64,000 nucleotides of DNA, from the NCBI GenBank assembly GCA_002794735.1, contig NBAZ01000008.1, positions 992,001 through 1,056,000 on the forward strand, in the 5' to 3' direction. The stretch is from Pyrrhoderma lamaoense. Its lineage: Eukaryota > Basidiomycota > Agaricomycetes > Hymenochaetales > Hymenochaetaceae. Every line of letters starts with the position of its first letter. Position 1 is the stretch's first letter. Shown here piece by piece: positions 36,762-53,056 of this stretch. Made by a program: the position numbers and the translations under genes. The notes below the pieces were generated by a model, which saw only the letters and a program-made list of their open reading frames with translations, made no database searches and was not told where the DNA came from.

Positions 36762-37347
36762 TCACCTGGAACCCATGCTCTGAACAGACTGCATCTGGGC
36801 TTGCTGTTCCTTAGCTTTTCTCTCCCGGGCCTCTAAGATCGCTGCCGTTCGTCTTTCTGCAGCAGCAAGCCGCTCACTCATTGCCTTTAGTTCCGCGTTC
36901 AGCTTCTCGTTTTCCTCCGCCAGACGTAAGACGTTGGACTGTCGCTTCTCCAGATGTTCTCGCTTTCTGGTTATAGTCGAAGGGTATATTGATCAGACAT
37001 CAGATCTTATATATCTTGGATAACTGTGCGTACTTTTCAACAACAGGATCGGGCTTAGCAAAGGATGTACTGTCAAAGATCTGATCGAGTGAAAGTGATA
37101 AGTCTAGTTTCGTCTCGGGAAGCGACGGGGGCTCGATAGGGATATCTGGCCTCATATCCAGAGTATTCTGCGTCATGCGAGACATCCTTGACATGGCTGA
37201 CCGCCTATAATATGGAGTTGTACGTGTATACTCGTTAGTCGAACGCAGTAAAAAAAACCGTAACTGCTAGTCAACCGACCTAGATTCGATAGACGAGCGT
37301 GGCTGAGGTTCAGCATCCATAAAGTTGGACTGTGAGTGGGAAGCCAT
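36762..37347 (-). CDS. Small conserved-looking coiled-coil protein
   Basis: Function not recognised. Exons: 37347-37280, 37204-37034, 36966-36762, giving 147 aa with frame closed. Sequence runs MASHSQSNFMDAEPQPRSS, RRSAMSRMSRMTQNTLDMRP, LSLSLDQIFDSTSFAKPDP, then a charged coiled coil with EENEKLNAELKAMSERLAAA and EARERKAKEQQAQM. The pattern of a short conserved-looking central motif plus C-terminal coiled coil suggests an adaptor or scaffold component, which is only a guess. Intron 1 uses donor GTCGGT. Start chosen at the ATG that opens the MASHSQS frame. Confidence 0.65.
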
Positions 37348-38284
37348 CGTGCAGAGTATAGAGTTGTAAGAAGGAGACCGAAAAAAGAGTACAAATAAGG
37401 TGGAGACGCTGGTAGTTGGATGAGTTGTAGCGGGTGTTGCTGCTGACTGTGCCACTCGATGCTAATTCAAGTAAAACGTGCCAACCTCGCTTCTCTGCTA
37501 GTTACCCGAGCAACCTCGGCACCCCCATCACACCTTTTTTGACCGATGCATACCACAAATTATCACCTCAACTAGCTCTGTGCTTTGCACCGAACATTGT
37601 TGCACATCCATCTCATGTCCTCTCACACCTGAACATCTGCTGAAACTGAGCTGATCTGGCTTTCTGCTATTGATGACGTCATCATATTACTTTGGCTTCG
37701 ACTGAGACAAAAATGAAAATATCAATTCCACAACCTGACAAAGGAAGTTCACCGTGAAAAAAAATAGCTCCTATTATGACCTCTCCCGGATTACCCAATT
37801 TCTATTGTGGGATCGGAGCACTTTGATCTCTCCTAGATTTCTTAATGGCCGGGAACATATAAAAGTGACCCCATCAAGTGAAATGCCACTATCGTCATAT
37901 CTATCAGCTCCTTTCAAGGTGTGTTAAGGGCTCCGTTTCCCCTTGAATTACTGTCCTTACCGGTGACTAAGTTTTCTCCCCCGCATCCTCGCTTCTTAGT
38001 AAGAAACGTAAAAGTTGTGACATTATAGAGGGGGCAGGGGACTATTATTCATACCGAGAGCCTGAAGAAAGCAATCATCTTATGCAGAAACATAAGCATC
38101 CTCATTTTCGAAAATAGAAAAAAGTACGCGTAGTACCTGCCAGACATGAGAGTCATATTTGAACCATGACTCATAAGACAGATACAGTGCTTTGTAAGTG
38201 CATAAGAAATATAAGGCACCCAAGTAGATAAAAAGACTGCTACTGAGCCCTCAGATCGTCACTAATTAACCACCTCAATTCAAT
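37348..38284. other. Divergent intergenic, no gene seen
   Basis: About 940 bp between the small coiled-coil gene (-) and reductase copy 2 (+). Open frames at 37434-37643 are not supported. Promoters of both genes expected. Confidence 0.5.
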
Positions 38285-39718
38285 ATGACAAGTTCTAGAC
38301 TCTTGGTACGATTTTTCTGATTTACAATGATATCTCGCTAACTCTCCTTTAATGGTATCTCTCTGCAGATTACCGGAGCTTCGGGATATATTGGATCTCA
38401 TGTCATTCAGCAAGCACTAGAAGCTGGCTACTCCATAAATGCGTCAGTACTCCAGGGCCTATATCTAAAATGCCCTGACTTAACATTCGTTCAAAAGAAC
38501 TGCTCGCCCAAATAAAGCCGAGGCTCTCAAGACGAAGTTCAGTGAAAGATTAATGTCTTCGATGTTGAAGATATTGCAACTGGCGACTACACGGAGGCCC
38601 TAAAGGGTATCTTAATTTCTTCCACTAATGGTTTTACTATACTCTGAATTTGCAATTCCCCTTCTCCATTGAAGGTGTTGACGCTATCGTACATGTTGCA
38701 TCTCCTCTTCCCTGGGCAGCAGACCCCAAAGGTTTGATTGACGTACGTATGTTCTATACCTAGCTCAACTATATAAATTGTTATAATAATGCAATTTTCG
38801 TGCTTGTCAGGGCGCCGTTAACGGATCTATAAACATACTCCGCCAAGGCCTTGCAACGGGAGTAAAGAAAGCAGTTATAACAGGGAGCGCGGCCGCTTTG
38901 ATTGAATCAGACGACGAGGCTCTCTTTGCTGACAGGGACCTGAACGAGAATGGTAAGTCATTCTAAAACTTTGTTACCTCTACACTGTAGTGTTAGAATG
39001 ACATTAATGTCTCTTTCGGACTCACGTTAATCATACTAGACTGGAACACGGTAACTCGTGAAGATGCTGAGAGGGAAGGGAAAATCCAGGTTTTTACTAC
39101 TCTGCTGCAAAGACAATCGCTGAACAGGAAGTTTGGAGGTTCGCAGATGAACATCCCGAGATGGACATTACTACAAGTCTGTAACATCTAATATCCTATA
39201 CTTCTATACCCTAACTAGCAAATAGTCATCCCTACATATGTTATCGGGCCAACAGTTCCAGGGACAAAGGTTAAGAAAGGAGACCTAGCAGCATTATCCA
39301 CTCTAGCTTTCATCTTCAAATCCCGCATATTACCAGACGATCCTAAATCGGTCACATACACCAAAAGCAAGCAACAAGACCCACCAGTGACAGTCGACGT
39401 CCGTGATGTCGCTCGTGCGCATATCCTTGCCTTGTCTACTCCTCCAACTAAGTCAGGAAAGCACAAACGGCTCCCTATTTCTGGTCCGCCATTTTTGTGG
39501 TATGATGCTGTTAAGTACTTACAGGAAACTCGTACGGAACTTTGTGATCGGCTTCCGAGGATATCTGAAGGGGAGAGAGGCTTGTGAGCATTAGGATTGA
39601 CGGTTCTTGGACGAATGAGGTCCTTGATATGAATGAGAGGATTGATTGGAAGAAGAGCGTTGATGATTCTATTGATGATTTGCTTAGAATCGAAAAAGAG
39701 TGGGAAAGGGAGAACTAA
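38285..39718 (+). CDS. NAD(P)-dependent epimerase/dehydratase (DFR-like), copy 2
   Basis: Paralogue of the gene at 13167-14532, same family and same exon phases. MTSSRLL is split from ITGASGYIGSHVIQQALEAG; then DAIVHVASPLPWAADPKG, NGSINILRQGLATGVKKAVI, DWNTVTREDAEREGKI, IAEQEVWRFADEHPEMDITT, IPTYVIGPTVPG, TVDVRDVARAHILALS, PPFLWYDAVKYLQETRTELC and WKKSVDDSIDDLLRIEKEW. Three exons are each one base shorter than the intact paralogue or frame requires: 38498-38606 (109 versus 110 nt), 39040-39176 (137 versus 138) and the last exon. Breaks lie near 38552 (TTAATG), 39090 (GGTTTTT) and 39572 (AAGGGGAG). Either assembly errors or a young pseudogene. The catalytic YxxxK lies across the second break. 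Confidence 0.8.
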
Positions 39719-40460
39719 TGATCCGTTTGGCTTCCATCTAGGGAAGATTGTTAATGGAGACTAATTGAGCTACTGACATGGACTTCTGTAATTTAGTGAT
39801 GTCAAGTAGAAGGAACAAAACTAGTTATTTAGAGTGATGATTGCATATGGATACCGTCAATCTATGACACACGTTTCAGAAGGCATATTTCATCTACCTT
39901 TGAGGTTTTAATGGTGGATAGCCGATATGATTCATTGGCCTCAGTTGAAATCCCGTCTTTAAATCAGACCTTTCCCTCCCTCTTCCTGGGTTATTTGTCT
40001 CTATCTCATTTCAGTAAAAAAAACTCCCGAACTTTTTATCTTGAGAAGAGAAGCAGAGATTCTCTGATCAAACCCACTCTCACTTGTACTTATATCTCAG
40101 TTTATGGCTGTCCGGTCAAAATGATAGATAAGTCTCTCAGAAATTGATAGTCCTTAAGTAAAAAGAAGGTAAGAGGGCTTCCATTGGACTGAATTCTATA
40201 GCATACTCCAAAAAGAAACGAAAACAAGTCAAACTCGAAAGCAAGGATAAAAATAAGTTAAACAAGGGTTCCAGATGATAGCAGCTACAAGAGAATAGAG
40301 AAAGCAAAGATACATTGTAGAGGGGAAAGAAAATGGGTCCGTAGGTATTTTTAGATACCAAGTCATAGATAAGGCAGAGGATCAAACAGATATGAATTTA
40401 TGCAGGAGGAAATTCCAGTGATAATGTAAGCTGTATGTGCACATATATAAGCCCTCCATA
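39719..40460. other. Convergent intergenic, no gene seen
   Basis: About 740 bp between reductase copy 2 and the CreC-like gene. Open frames on both strands (39911-40147, 40137-40385) are Ser/Phe/Leu-rich noise. Confidence 0.5.
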
Positions 40461-42858
40461 TTATCTATCTTCAGCATGATAAACCCTTGAGGGTGATTTT
40501 GTTTTTCCCGGTCTGGGACGTAGCGCGAGTGGTCGTATCCAGAGTTTTGTAGTACCATTCTTTGATGCTGTAAGCAGAGCGGTTGGGGTGAAACAGATAT
40601 CTGTTAGAAGCTCCCCTTCTATATGTTTTACCTGTCATGGCTCAGTTGAGAAAAGTTATTTTATCAAAGAAGACGAGTTTAGAAACGTACTAGGACAGGT
40701 TGGACGATAGCTACTTCATTCCGTGATGGCGCAGGGTGGTATTTTGGGACATCTTCCGCTCCTGATGTTGGGGGTAAATGTAAAGTCGATCCCTCGGCGT
40801 TGTCCCCTCTTCGCCGCAGAGCAAGGGACAAACTAGAGGACATGGACATCCTCTGATGTAACGCTGCCTGATCGATACAAGAACTGGTTATTATAACAAA
40901 ATGAAACGGTTTATCAGAACGAACCTGAAGTTTGGGCCTATGTAAAACTCCAGCCGAAAAGTCCCACTAAAAGATAGCCATATACTTCGTTAATCAAGAT
41001 TTATATAGATGCTACATGAAAACAGACCAAAATAAACTTGTTGTCTTCACCGACACTCCCGAATCTGTATAAACGTTTATCCGTTCGTACGGGATCAAAT
41101 GCGACCGAGGATATGAATGATGAATGTCCTTGACAACGAGCAATTACCCTGCCTTCGACGGTAGAAAATACTGTAACTAAATCATCTTGCCCTCCAGTCT
41201 ATAGGGGCCAGGTTAGCATTTGCTCTCACGTTGATTGTAAATAGACATACGATAACAAACTTAGCGTCATCAGAGATCGCAACACAGGTGAATGAACCAA
41301 AATAAGATGCAAAGCAGTCTACCAATCTTTTGTATGGGTTAATATTGACAATAGTGAAGAAACGGAAAACCAGAGTGATCACGTACGTTTCCTGTAAAGC
41401 ATCTATAATTCTCAGACATCCATCTTCGGAAACAGCGGCAACCAAACGAGCATCTTTCGAGTACGCAATATCTTATTTCGTAGAATCAGCAGATAGATAA
41501 TAATAAGGCAATATGAATTGAGCTTACCAACAACTCCTCTCTTCGACACCCTCCAGTGGCTCATCGGATTTTTAGCGGTCTTTTCCCTTTCAGCCTTATT
41601 TCGACTGAGGGAAGTCGTATTTAAGGGTTGCCATCTTGGGACAGTCACGAACATGCTCTCTAGTGGATCCCATTCCTCACCAGTACTAGGATGTTCCGAA
41701 GGCGTTGAAGAGTTGCTACTCCCTGATTGGCTGGGGGGAGGTACAGTTGTTCGTTTGTATGGTGCTTGAGGTACAAATGAACCGTCTTCTCGTTCTTTGT
41801 CATATACGATGATAGTCCCGTCCGTATGGGAAACTACAAAAACTGATGGTGACCCAGGAACCCATTTTACAGCAGTACATGCTGAGTTAGTTATACACCC
41901 CTATAAATACCCAGTATAAGCATATGGGTATCATACTATATCATGAAAATAACGTACCTGTTTGTTCAGCCGGACGTATCTGCCTGATATAGGATCTTAA
42001 TAGCATAAAGTATCAATTAATGACTTAAAGGTAGAGGCAAAATGTTCTCTCTTACCAAACCAGATGAGATCCCCAGTGTTGAATCCGATAATAATATCCA
42101 GACAAGTAGATGACGCAGTCTCATTGTTGATATCATGACACGTAGGAAATGCAGAGAAGGTTATACGCGCGATTGGTTCCTATGAGCAGGCAGATATTAA
42201 AGTTTGTGAACACATGGAGAAGCATATAATCAAAGAAAATCAGAAAACATTAATTCCAGTAACTCGTTACCTTTGCCTTCACCCCGAGTTCCGTCCAGAA
42301 GAAACTTTTTCCAGAATTATAGAACATGTAATTCACATCTCCTTGTTTATTTTGTAAAAATTTGTTTAAGTTCTCTACACTCTGTAGTCGGGTGACGAAT
42401 GTAGAGGTAGTAGTCCTGATATTGTGTCTAGGCCTAGAAGTCGGCTTCTTCTTGCCCGAGGAGAAGAGCTTTGTGGATTCAAATATCGGCGATTGCGGAT
42501 GCAATGTGGGTGAAGCTAGAGACTCTGGTTCTTCGAGGTCATCCGTTCCGGGCTTTTCGCTACTCGACAAACTATGTCCATCCTCTCTTTCTTTCTGTTG
42601 TTGCTGCTGCTGCTGCAATAATTCCTTCTCCCTAATCTTTCCTTCTCTATCTTTATCTTTACCACCTCCCAGTATCTGCCAGTGTGCTAGACCCTGTGAA
42701 CTCCCGGACTTGGTATGAGGATATCGGATTACAATAGATGAAAGCCGGGTTGGGTATGTCGTTGGAAAAATAATGTGTGCATTATATGGTGTCGGCTTAT
42801 GTTCTTCGACATTTGAATAAACACCCTCCGGAGCGACGAATGTATGATCGTTCTCCAT
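40461..42858 (-). CDS. creC: WD40 protein of the CreC/WDR20 family
   Basis: In Aspergillus CreC is the WD40 partner of the deubiquitinase CreB; WDR20 plays the same part for USP12/46 in animals. Start MENDHTFVAPEGVYS fits the family; an upstream ATG (43011) is in frame but adds a hydrophobic leader. Then a Ser/Gln-rich linker with seven Gln (about 42597-42617), TSTFVTRLQSVENLNKFLQ, GDVNYMFYNSGKSFFW, a WD block near 42100, VVSHTDGTIIVYDKERE-like sequence near 41800, EEWDPLESMFVTVPRWQPLN, LVAAVSEDGCLRIIDALQET, FTCVAISDDAKFV, and the last exons with EGELLTDICFTPTALLTASK and NGTTKLWIRPLALRP. About eight introns. A UBP15-type enzyme lies 6 kb away but is not the known partner. Divergent from BCKDHB. 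Confidence 0.85.
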
Positions 42859-43072
42859 GGGCGTCAATTTCGGGACTGCACACGGCGACTTTGGGAATTT
42901 CTTGTGTGTACGGTCACCTGAGAAGAAATTGATCACCTTGCCGCGCGCAGACACCGGAAGGAGCATACAGAAATAACAACTTAGCACACAAGCGGGAAAG
43001 GCGGCTGACACCCTTCAGACACCTATGCTTCTCCGTTCCTAAGGCGGTGACACAACTGACGAGAGGAGCTCT
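42859..43072. promoter_or_regulatory. Shared divergent promoter creC-like / BCKDHB
   Basis: 214 bp between the chosen start codons. Both genes must be expressed from it. If the upstream creC ATG (43011) is used, only 61 bp would remain, which argues for the downstream start. Confidence 0.5.
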
Positions 43073-44950
43073 ATGTTTCTTTTGTTACGTCCAGCGATGA
43101 AGACGATGACAACGACGACGATGTCCAGGGCTTCAAGGTCGATATCGGTCACCTTCCGTACGTTCTCAGGGCCCTCCTCGGCTCGTTTAAGACCGATTAC
43201 AGCGGCTACCCCAGATCAACATCAGGCACGCAAATATCACTCAACCAAACGTACAGAATACTCATCCAACACTGGCTCTGGTACTGGAGTAAACTCTGAT
43301 GGTGCATCTATTGAACCTCCACCAGCTGGTGGTCACATCCCTTCTGTTGCTACATCACGTTTCTTGAAGATAGCAAGGGAGAGTGCGTTGAGGACCCCCG
43401 GTCTTAAGTGGGTGGATGATGATGATGCGGGTCCTGTAGGTGAAGTGATCAGTGGTCGAGATGCGAGAAAGATGAATCTGTATCAAGCCGTACGAGACGC
43501 GATGAGGTATGTTTCTTTCGAGCGGGAGTAAAGTACCATATGATTAAGTCAAAATAAGTCATGCTTTAATGAAAGATGAGACCGCTGTTGTATTCGGAGA
43601 GGATGTAGCCTTCGGTGGTGTGTTCAGATGTTCAATGGTAAGTTTTGATACTAGATATTTGTTCAAAGACCTGATCTTTTCAAACCCCCTTAAGGGTCTC
43701 GCAGAAGAGTTTGGTAAGCTTTACTTGGAAGACTACTTTAATGACTTGATTGAACCCATGTCCAGGCAGAGAACGTGTATTCAATACTCCACTCACCGAA
43801 CAAGGTATTGCAGGCTTTGGTATTGGTCTTGCAGCTATGGGACACACTGCAATAGCAGAGATACAGGTATACCTTCCTTTCATCCGAATATATGGCCTCG
43901 TGTTGAAGGCAGTTATAGTTTGCAGACTATATATTCCCTGCATTTGATCAGGTATGTACACTCTATACACGAGATTAATTAATCATAATAACTTTCTTCA
44001 CATTTCCAATAGATTGTTAACGAAGCAGCAAAGTATCGCTATCGATCCGGCGGTCAATTTAATGCAGGGGGCCTGACAATACGCACGCCTACAATGTCTG
44101 TTGGCCATGGCGGGCTTTACCATTCTCAAAGCCCTGAGGGCTATTTCCTTGGTGCTTCGGGTCTAAAGGTTTGTGTGTTACATCATACATGTATTTTGAG
44201 ATGCCATACATCTAACCAATGAGCTTTATCCGTACAGATCGTCATCCCTCGCTCACCAATTCAAGCAAAGGGTCTTCTTCTTAGTTCAATTCGAGATCCA
44301 AATCCAGTTCTCTTCATGGAACCGAAGATTCTCTATCGGTCAGCAGGTATCGTGATCTTCTCCACTTCCGATAAATGGCGTATACCCACTCCCTGATCTC
44401 TTCCATTCTCGTATCTTAGTGGAACAAGTTCCTGTGGATGACTACGAGCTTCCACTAGGCGAAGCAGAGGTCTTAACACGAGGATCTGATCTCACACTCC
44501 TCTCATGGGGGACGCCTATCTACCACTGCGAAACTGCTCTTTCCCTTCTCTCATCACCACCTCCAAATCTCTCTAATCTTGTGCCTTCCTCAGTCCGCGG
44601 TGCGAACATTGAAGTTATTGATCTAAGAACAATATTACCATGGGACATACATACTGTGACGGAAAGTGTGAAAAAAACAGGCCGCCTTGTGATAGTCCAC
44701 GAGGCAAGTATCACTGGCGGTGTTGGAGCTGAGATTGCGGCAGAGATACAGAAGAGATGTTTCCTGAACTTGAAGGCACCAGTGAAAAGGGTGGCCGCTT
44801 GGGAGTAAGTCTATTATTAGCTACTCTACAATAGATTTATTGACTCACTTCTGCTCTAATAGTTTACCTGCAGCTCTTCAGTATGAGAAATTCTTAATTC
44901 CAGATACAATCCGCATTTTGGATGGAATCATGGAGACACTTACATATTAA
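43073..44950 (+). CDS. BCKDHB: Branched-chain 2-oxoacid dehydrogenase E1 beta, mitochondrial
   Basis: E1-beta chain of the mitochondrial complex that oxidatively decarboxylates the keto acids of Leu, Ile and Val. Nine exons: 43073-43506, 43559-43637, 43695-43713, 43766-43866, 43919-43951, 44013-44168, 44238-44346, 44420-44804, 44863-44950; sum 1,404 nt, exact frame, 467 aa. The N-terminus is Arg/Thr/Ser-rich, a mitochondrial presequence. Motifs: [157 protein letters not shown]. Two micro-exons (19 and 33 nt) are required to complete the family sequence. Confidence 0.95.
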
Positions 44951-45089
44951 TACTAATACGGAGCAGGACAGTGCTCAAACAACTTTGTAGATTAGCCAAT
45001 TGCAACAATGTTTGTATTATTATATCTTAGCATTATGGATTTATTCCCGTTGGTACAGACAATTACACGGATGGTTTTCACTCTTTAGA

Positions 45090-46524
45090 CTATTGTATAG
45101 TTTCGAGTACTAGAATCCATCTCGTCAAGAACCCTCCACGAAGCAAGGCAGACTCCCAAGTAGCACTCAGCCTTTCTCTGCGCCACCCATCTACTCCCAG
45201 TTCTCGAATAGTCTTTTGTCGCAAGGAAGCATCAGAATTAAGTTTAGATACACGGTCTTCAAGGACCCTTGAATAAATATCAGAAACATCACACAAAGAC
45301 AATACGCGGAGAGGGCGAGGACCGGAGCCAAGAAGGCCAAGAACTTTTGATATTCGTGTGTATAAGACTGTTGAAAATCTCCAAGGCCGACTTTTCGATT
45401 TGGATTGTAGACGAGAGAACAGAAGCGAGGACAAGATGAACTTATTTTCGAAAGGATAATGAGATGTTTCAGAAGTAGTCAGAGTAAGCAAGGATATTAC
45501 ACTTTCTGAAGACTTTCGAACCATGAACTCTTGCACGAAATTTATATAATTGACGGCGAATGCGTGAGGTATATAGTCAAGAGACTGCCAGACTAGAACA
45601 TCATGGAGCCTAGGTAGATGTTGTTCTTCATTTGAGAGCTGAAGCCGTGAGTAATACTCTGAGATGAGCAGATATTCAACACTGTTAAGTCTCTCTATGA
45701 TATGGTCAGCTGTCTGGATTATTGTGATTTATTGATATAATTGCCTTTGGAGAAGTGAGTAGGTTCCCGAAATAACTAAGTAGAAAATGGGGCTTAATAT
45801 ACAATGAAGTCAAGTATATAGGGAGAAGCCTTACTTCCTGTGAGTGGTGAAAGAGTTCGTCTGAGATCATCCAGCGTAGAGTTTCTATTTTATCGGAGAC
45901 TTGTATTCCTAGCTGGAAAGTCCATCCGTTGATAAGTACTTTATTTCTTATAAGCCGCAGCAATTCAGTTGATGAGGCCCTCATTAGTACGGACCCGTCT
46001 TCAATATCATCTAAGAGTCTATCAAGAGGTATGGAGAGTGAGCTTGTTCCTGATTTAGTGGATGACCGCGCCAGAGAAATGTAGTGTTCTGGCCAAAGTG
46101 AGCAGTTAGGGATGATAATCTTGGATAAAGCGTGTATAGCAGAAGTTTCTCGTAGTTCAGCATTAGCAGAGTCTTCACGTGAAAGTTTGTTTTTCAAATA
46201 GTTTCTGAGAGCTAGTGCAGCAAAAATAAGAAGTAGAGCAAAGACACAAAGTTGAGTGCTTTCAAAGTATGTAGAAGCAATAGGATAAAACTTGAGCGTT
46301 AGAAAAGCAGATATGGTGACGCGTGCATGGCTGAGTAATTGGAGTAGACGACCATAGTTGACAGATATTTGTACATCACGAACAAGAAAGATGATGCTTG
46401 GATTTTCCATCGACCTGAGGAGAAGAGGTGGACGTTCAAGAATAAGTTGAAGACAAATGAACGATGAGATGATGTCACGAGAATCTATTGTGACGAGACG
46501 CGCGACGCTTATGTATCTGAACAT
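45090..46524 (-). CDS. Unknown protein with one or two membrane segments
   Basis: Family not recognised. Two exons, 46524-45835 and 45713-45090, joined through a 121-nt intron (GTAAGG...CCAG), about 437 aa. A hydrophobic stretch (LCVFALLLIFAALALRNYL, about residues 90-110) looks like a membrane anchor, and a weaker hydrophobic segment precedes it. The rest is Leu/Ser-rich and helical, with no Cys/His clusters or catalytic motif that I can name. Start ATG 46524 lies 143 bp from the start of SEC66 on the other strand. The end follows RWILVLETIQ. An organelle-membrane role is inferred only from the hydrophobic segment. Confidence 0.55.
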
Positions 46525-46667
46525 TCGCACGGTCTCAATGAATTAATGCTGCCAGCAAAGTAAATACAGAATTCAAGGTGACCCACACTCAGTTTCTCTC
46601 CTCTCCTTCGCTCTCTCCTCCTAACAAGTCGTCGTCAACAACGAGCGCATCACATCAAGTGCCCTCT
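46525..46667. promoter_or_regulatory. Shared divergent promoter unknown / SEC66
   Basis: 143 bp between start codons, pyrimidine-rich on the plus strand (CTCTCCT runs 46598-46622), a common feature of fungal promoters near transcription starts. If SEC66 starts at 46578 the gap shrinks to 53 bp. Confidence 0.45.
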
Positions 46668-47756
46668 ATGGCGACCTCTATCTGGGCACCTGTTCTTTAT
46701 CTAGTCATCGTCGTCGGTGGACTCGGTGTATTTAGCTCCCTATATCGCAAACGTAGAGCGCGTACGTGTCACTAATTTATACTATAAAAACGCGCTCTAA
46801 TCACTCCTCTTCTTACCGCAAACATAATCTTTTATACCCTTTTCCCATTCCGATCAAACGCTATCCACAGGCAAGGAGATTGAATCCTATTTCCCCCCTC
46901 ACGCAGAACGCAATGCCTACGTCACACTCTTACAAGCATCTGACCCTCCAGCTCCAGATTCTCTTCTCAAGGCCGCACTAATCCAACGTGCATGCGAAGA
47001 CGTCAGACGTGTTATGCGAATCCGAGATGACAAACCTGCTATGCAAAATCTTCTTCAAAAGGGTGTTGTCGGGGATGATCTATGGTCTGCCCTCCTCGCC
47101 TCGGAGAAAGAACTAGAAGCTGAAATCCTTGAAGTTATACATGAGGCAAATAGCTTTATGATGGGCTGGGGCCAATTCATTTTTAACACTGCTGGAGAAA
47201 TGGTCCAAAATGAGAGGATTATCAAGTCAATGCAGGATTATTCGAGGATGAGATCAGAGGCAGGTTCGTTTCTCTGAACCTTGTTACTGCGTTCGCCACT
47301 TATACTAATAATGATCTACTCCTTTTAATGCATCTTGTTTATAGACAGTAAATACACCGTGAAGAAGAAAAAGGCTGCACCCACATCACCAACCTCAGCA
47401 AGTTCATCTACACCTCGCCTCAGCTACTCCTGCTGTCAAAGTAGAATCGCCTCATCCACAAGTCAAGGAACCCTCATCCCAAGAACAACCGGTGGCTACA
47501 CTACCCATGGACAAAACCCGACCGGTATCCCCAAATCCAGTACCACTAAAGAATGGAGGCCTTGCGCCACCATCAACGGTAGACGCAGAAAGTGTAACTT
47601 CAATGAGCGACGGAGAGCTGGTCTCTGCGCCTTCAAGTCCAAGCAAAACTCCAAAGAAATCGGTAAGTCTTAAAAAAATTCATGAGTTTTTCTCTTCAGT
47701 GTCACTTACGAGTGACCGAAACCTTATAGGGAAAGAAAGGAAAGAAGCGGAAGTAA
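46668..47756 (+). CDS. SEC66: ER translocation subunit Sec66 (Sec71)
   Basis: Subunit of the Sec62/Sec63 post-translational translocon in the ER membrane. Exons: 46668-46761, 46871-47263, 47345-47662, 47732-47756. MATSIWAPVLYLVIVVGGLG is the single membrane anchor, then SLYRKRRARKEIESYFPPH, RNAYVTLLQASDPPAPDSLL, IQRACEDVRRVMRIRDDKPA, LQKGVVGDDLWSALLASEKE, EANSFMMGWGQFIFNTAGEM, VQNERIIKSMQDYSRMRSEA. After this conserved part comes a Pro/Ser-rich tail ending in a Lys-rich GKKGKKRK. The tail changes frame near 47420; exon 3 is off by one extra or two missing bases. An in-frame upstream ATG (46578) is possible. Divergent from the unknown gene at 45090-46524. Confidence 0.9.
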
Positions 47757-48470
47757 AAAAAAAGTCATATTCTCCTTCCAACCAACCTTTATGCCACACC
47801 TACACCTCACTTTCGCATATATATTTTTTTGTTTTCGTACTTTATCATTTTCAGTGACAAATGTATGGTAGAGCTCAGACAAACAATCTAACCCTGCTTG
47901 TCGATGATTTAAAGATATGAAAATTGAAGCTAATTAAGATTTTGGTGAAGCCTGCATCATGAATTTCTGTTGTGTAAACTAACAGTAAAGTTCAGTTAGT
48001 TGAGTGTTTGAACAGTCTGCTCGCCGGTGTGTCCCCTGTGTAAATCTTAAATTTCTATTAGAAACTGTTGGTACAAACAACTTGAAATACGGATGCCTCG
48101 CGTATAAAGTTAAAACGTAAAAAATGGTTCGTAGCAAATTGACATAAGGGAGAAAAATAGAAGAGTAGTGAAAAAAGTTTTGAAAAGTAAACATTGGGGT
48201 ACAAAGACGGTACATATAATAGAGGAGGGAAACGGGGCGATGGCTTAGAAAAAATAGCAAACAAACAAACAAACAATGATGCACATGAAAGTGAATCTCC
48301 ATGAAGCTACTGTACTGTACGTGGATGAGTCAGATCAATATATTTGTGTGTAGAAGAACGAAAGATTTCTTTTCTTTCCAATCGATGAAGGATAGAACTG
48401 TGTTATGAAACTTATTATTGCCAGCTCGTCCTAACAAGTAATGAAAGAAGGCAATAAAATCCTATTCTCT
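47757..48470. other. Convergent intergenic, no gene seen
   Basis: About 710 bp between SEC66 and the deubiquitinase. A short tetranucleotide-like run (aaacaaacaaacaaac, about 48259-48275) is the only notable repeat. Minus-strand frames here are hydrophobic noise. Confidence 0.5.

Positions 48471-53056
<4,586 letters not shown>

Noticed and set aside
36489..36814. Plus-strand Lys/Glu/Arg-rich open frames
   Set aside because: Composition follows a purine-rich stretch; no intron or family evidence, and they overlap the end of the small coiled-coil gene.
48259..48275. Tetranucleotide run as a possible mobile-element mark
   Set aside because: Four units only, with no terminal repeats or coding remains nearby.
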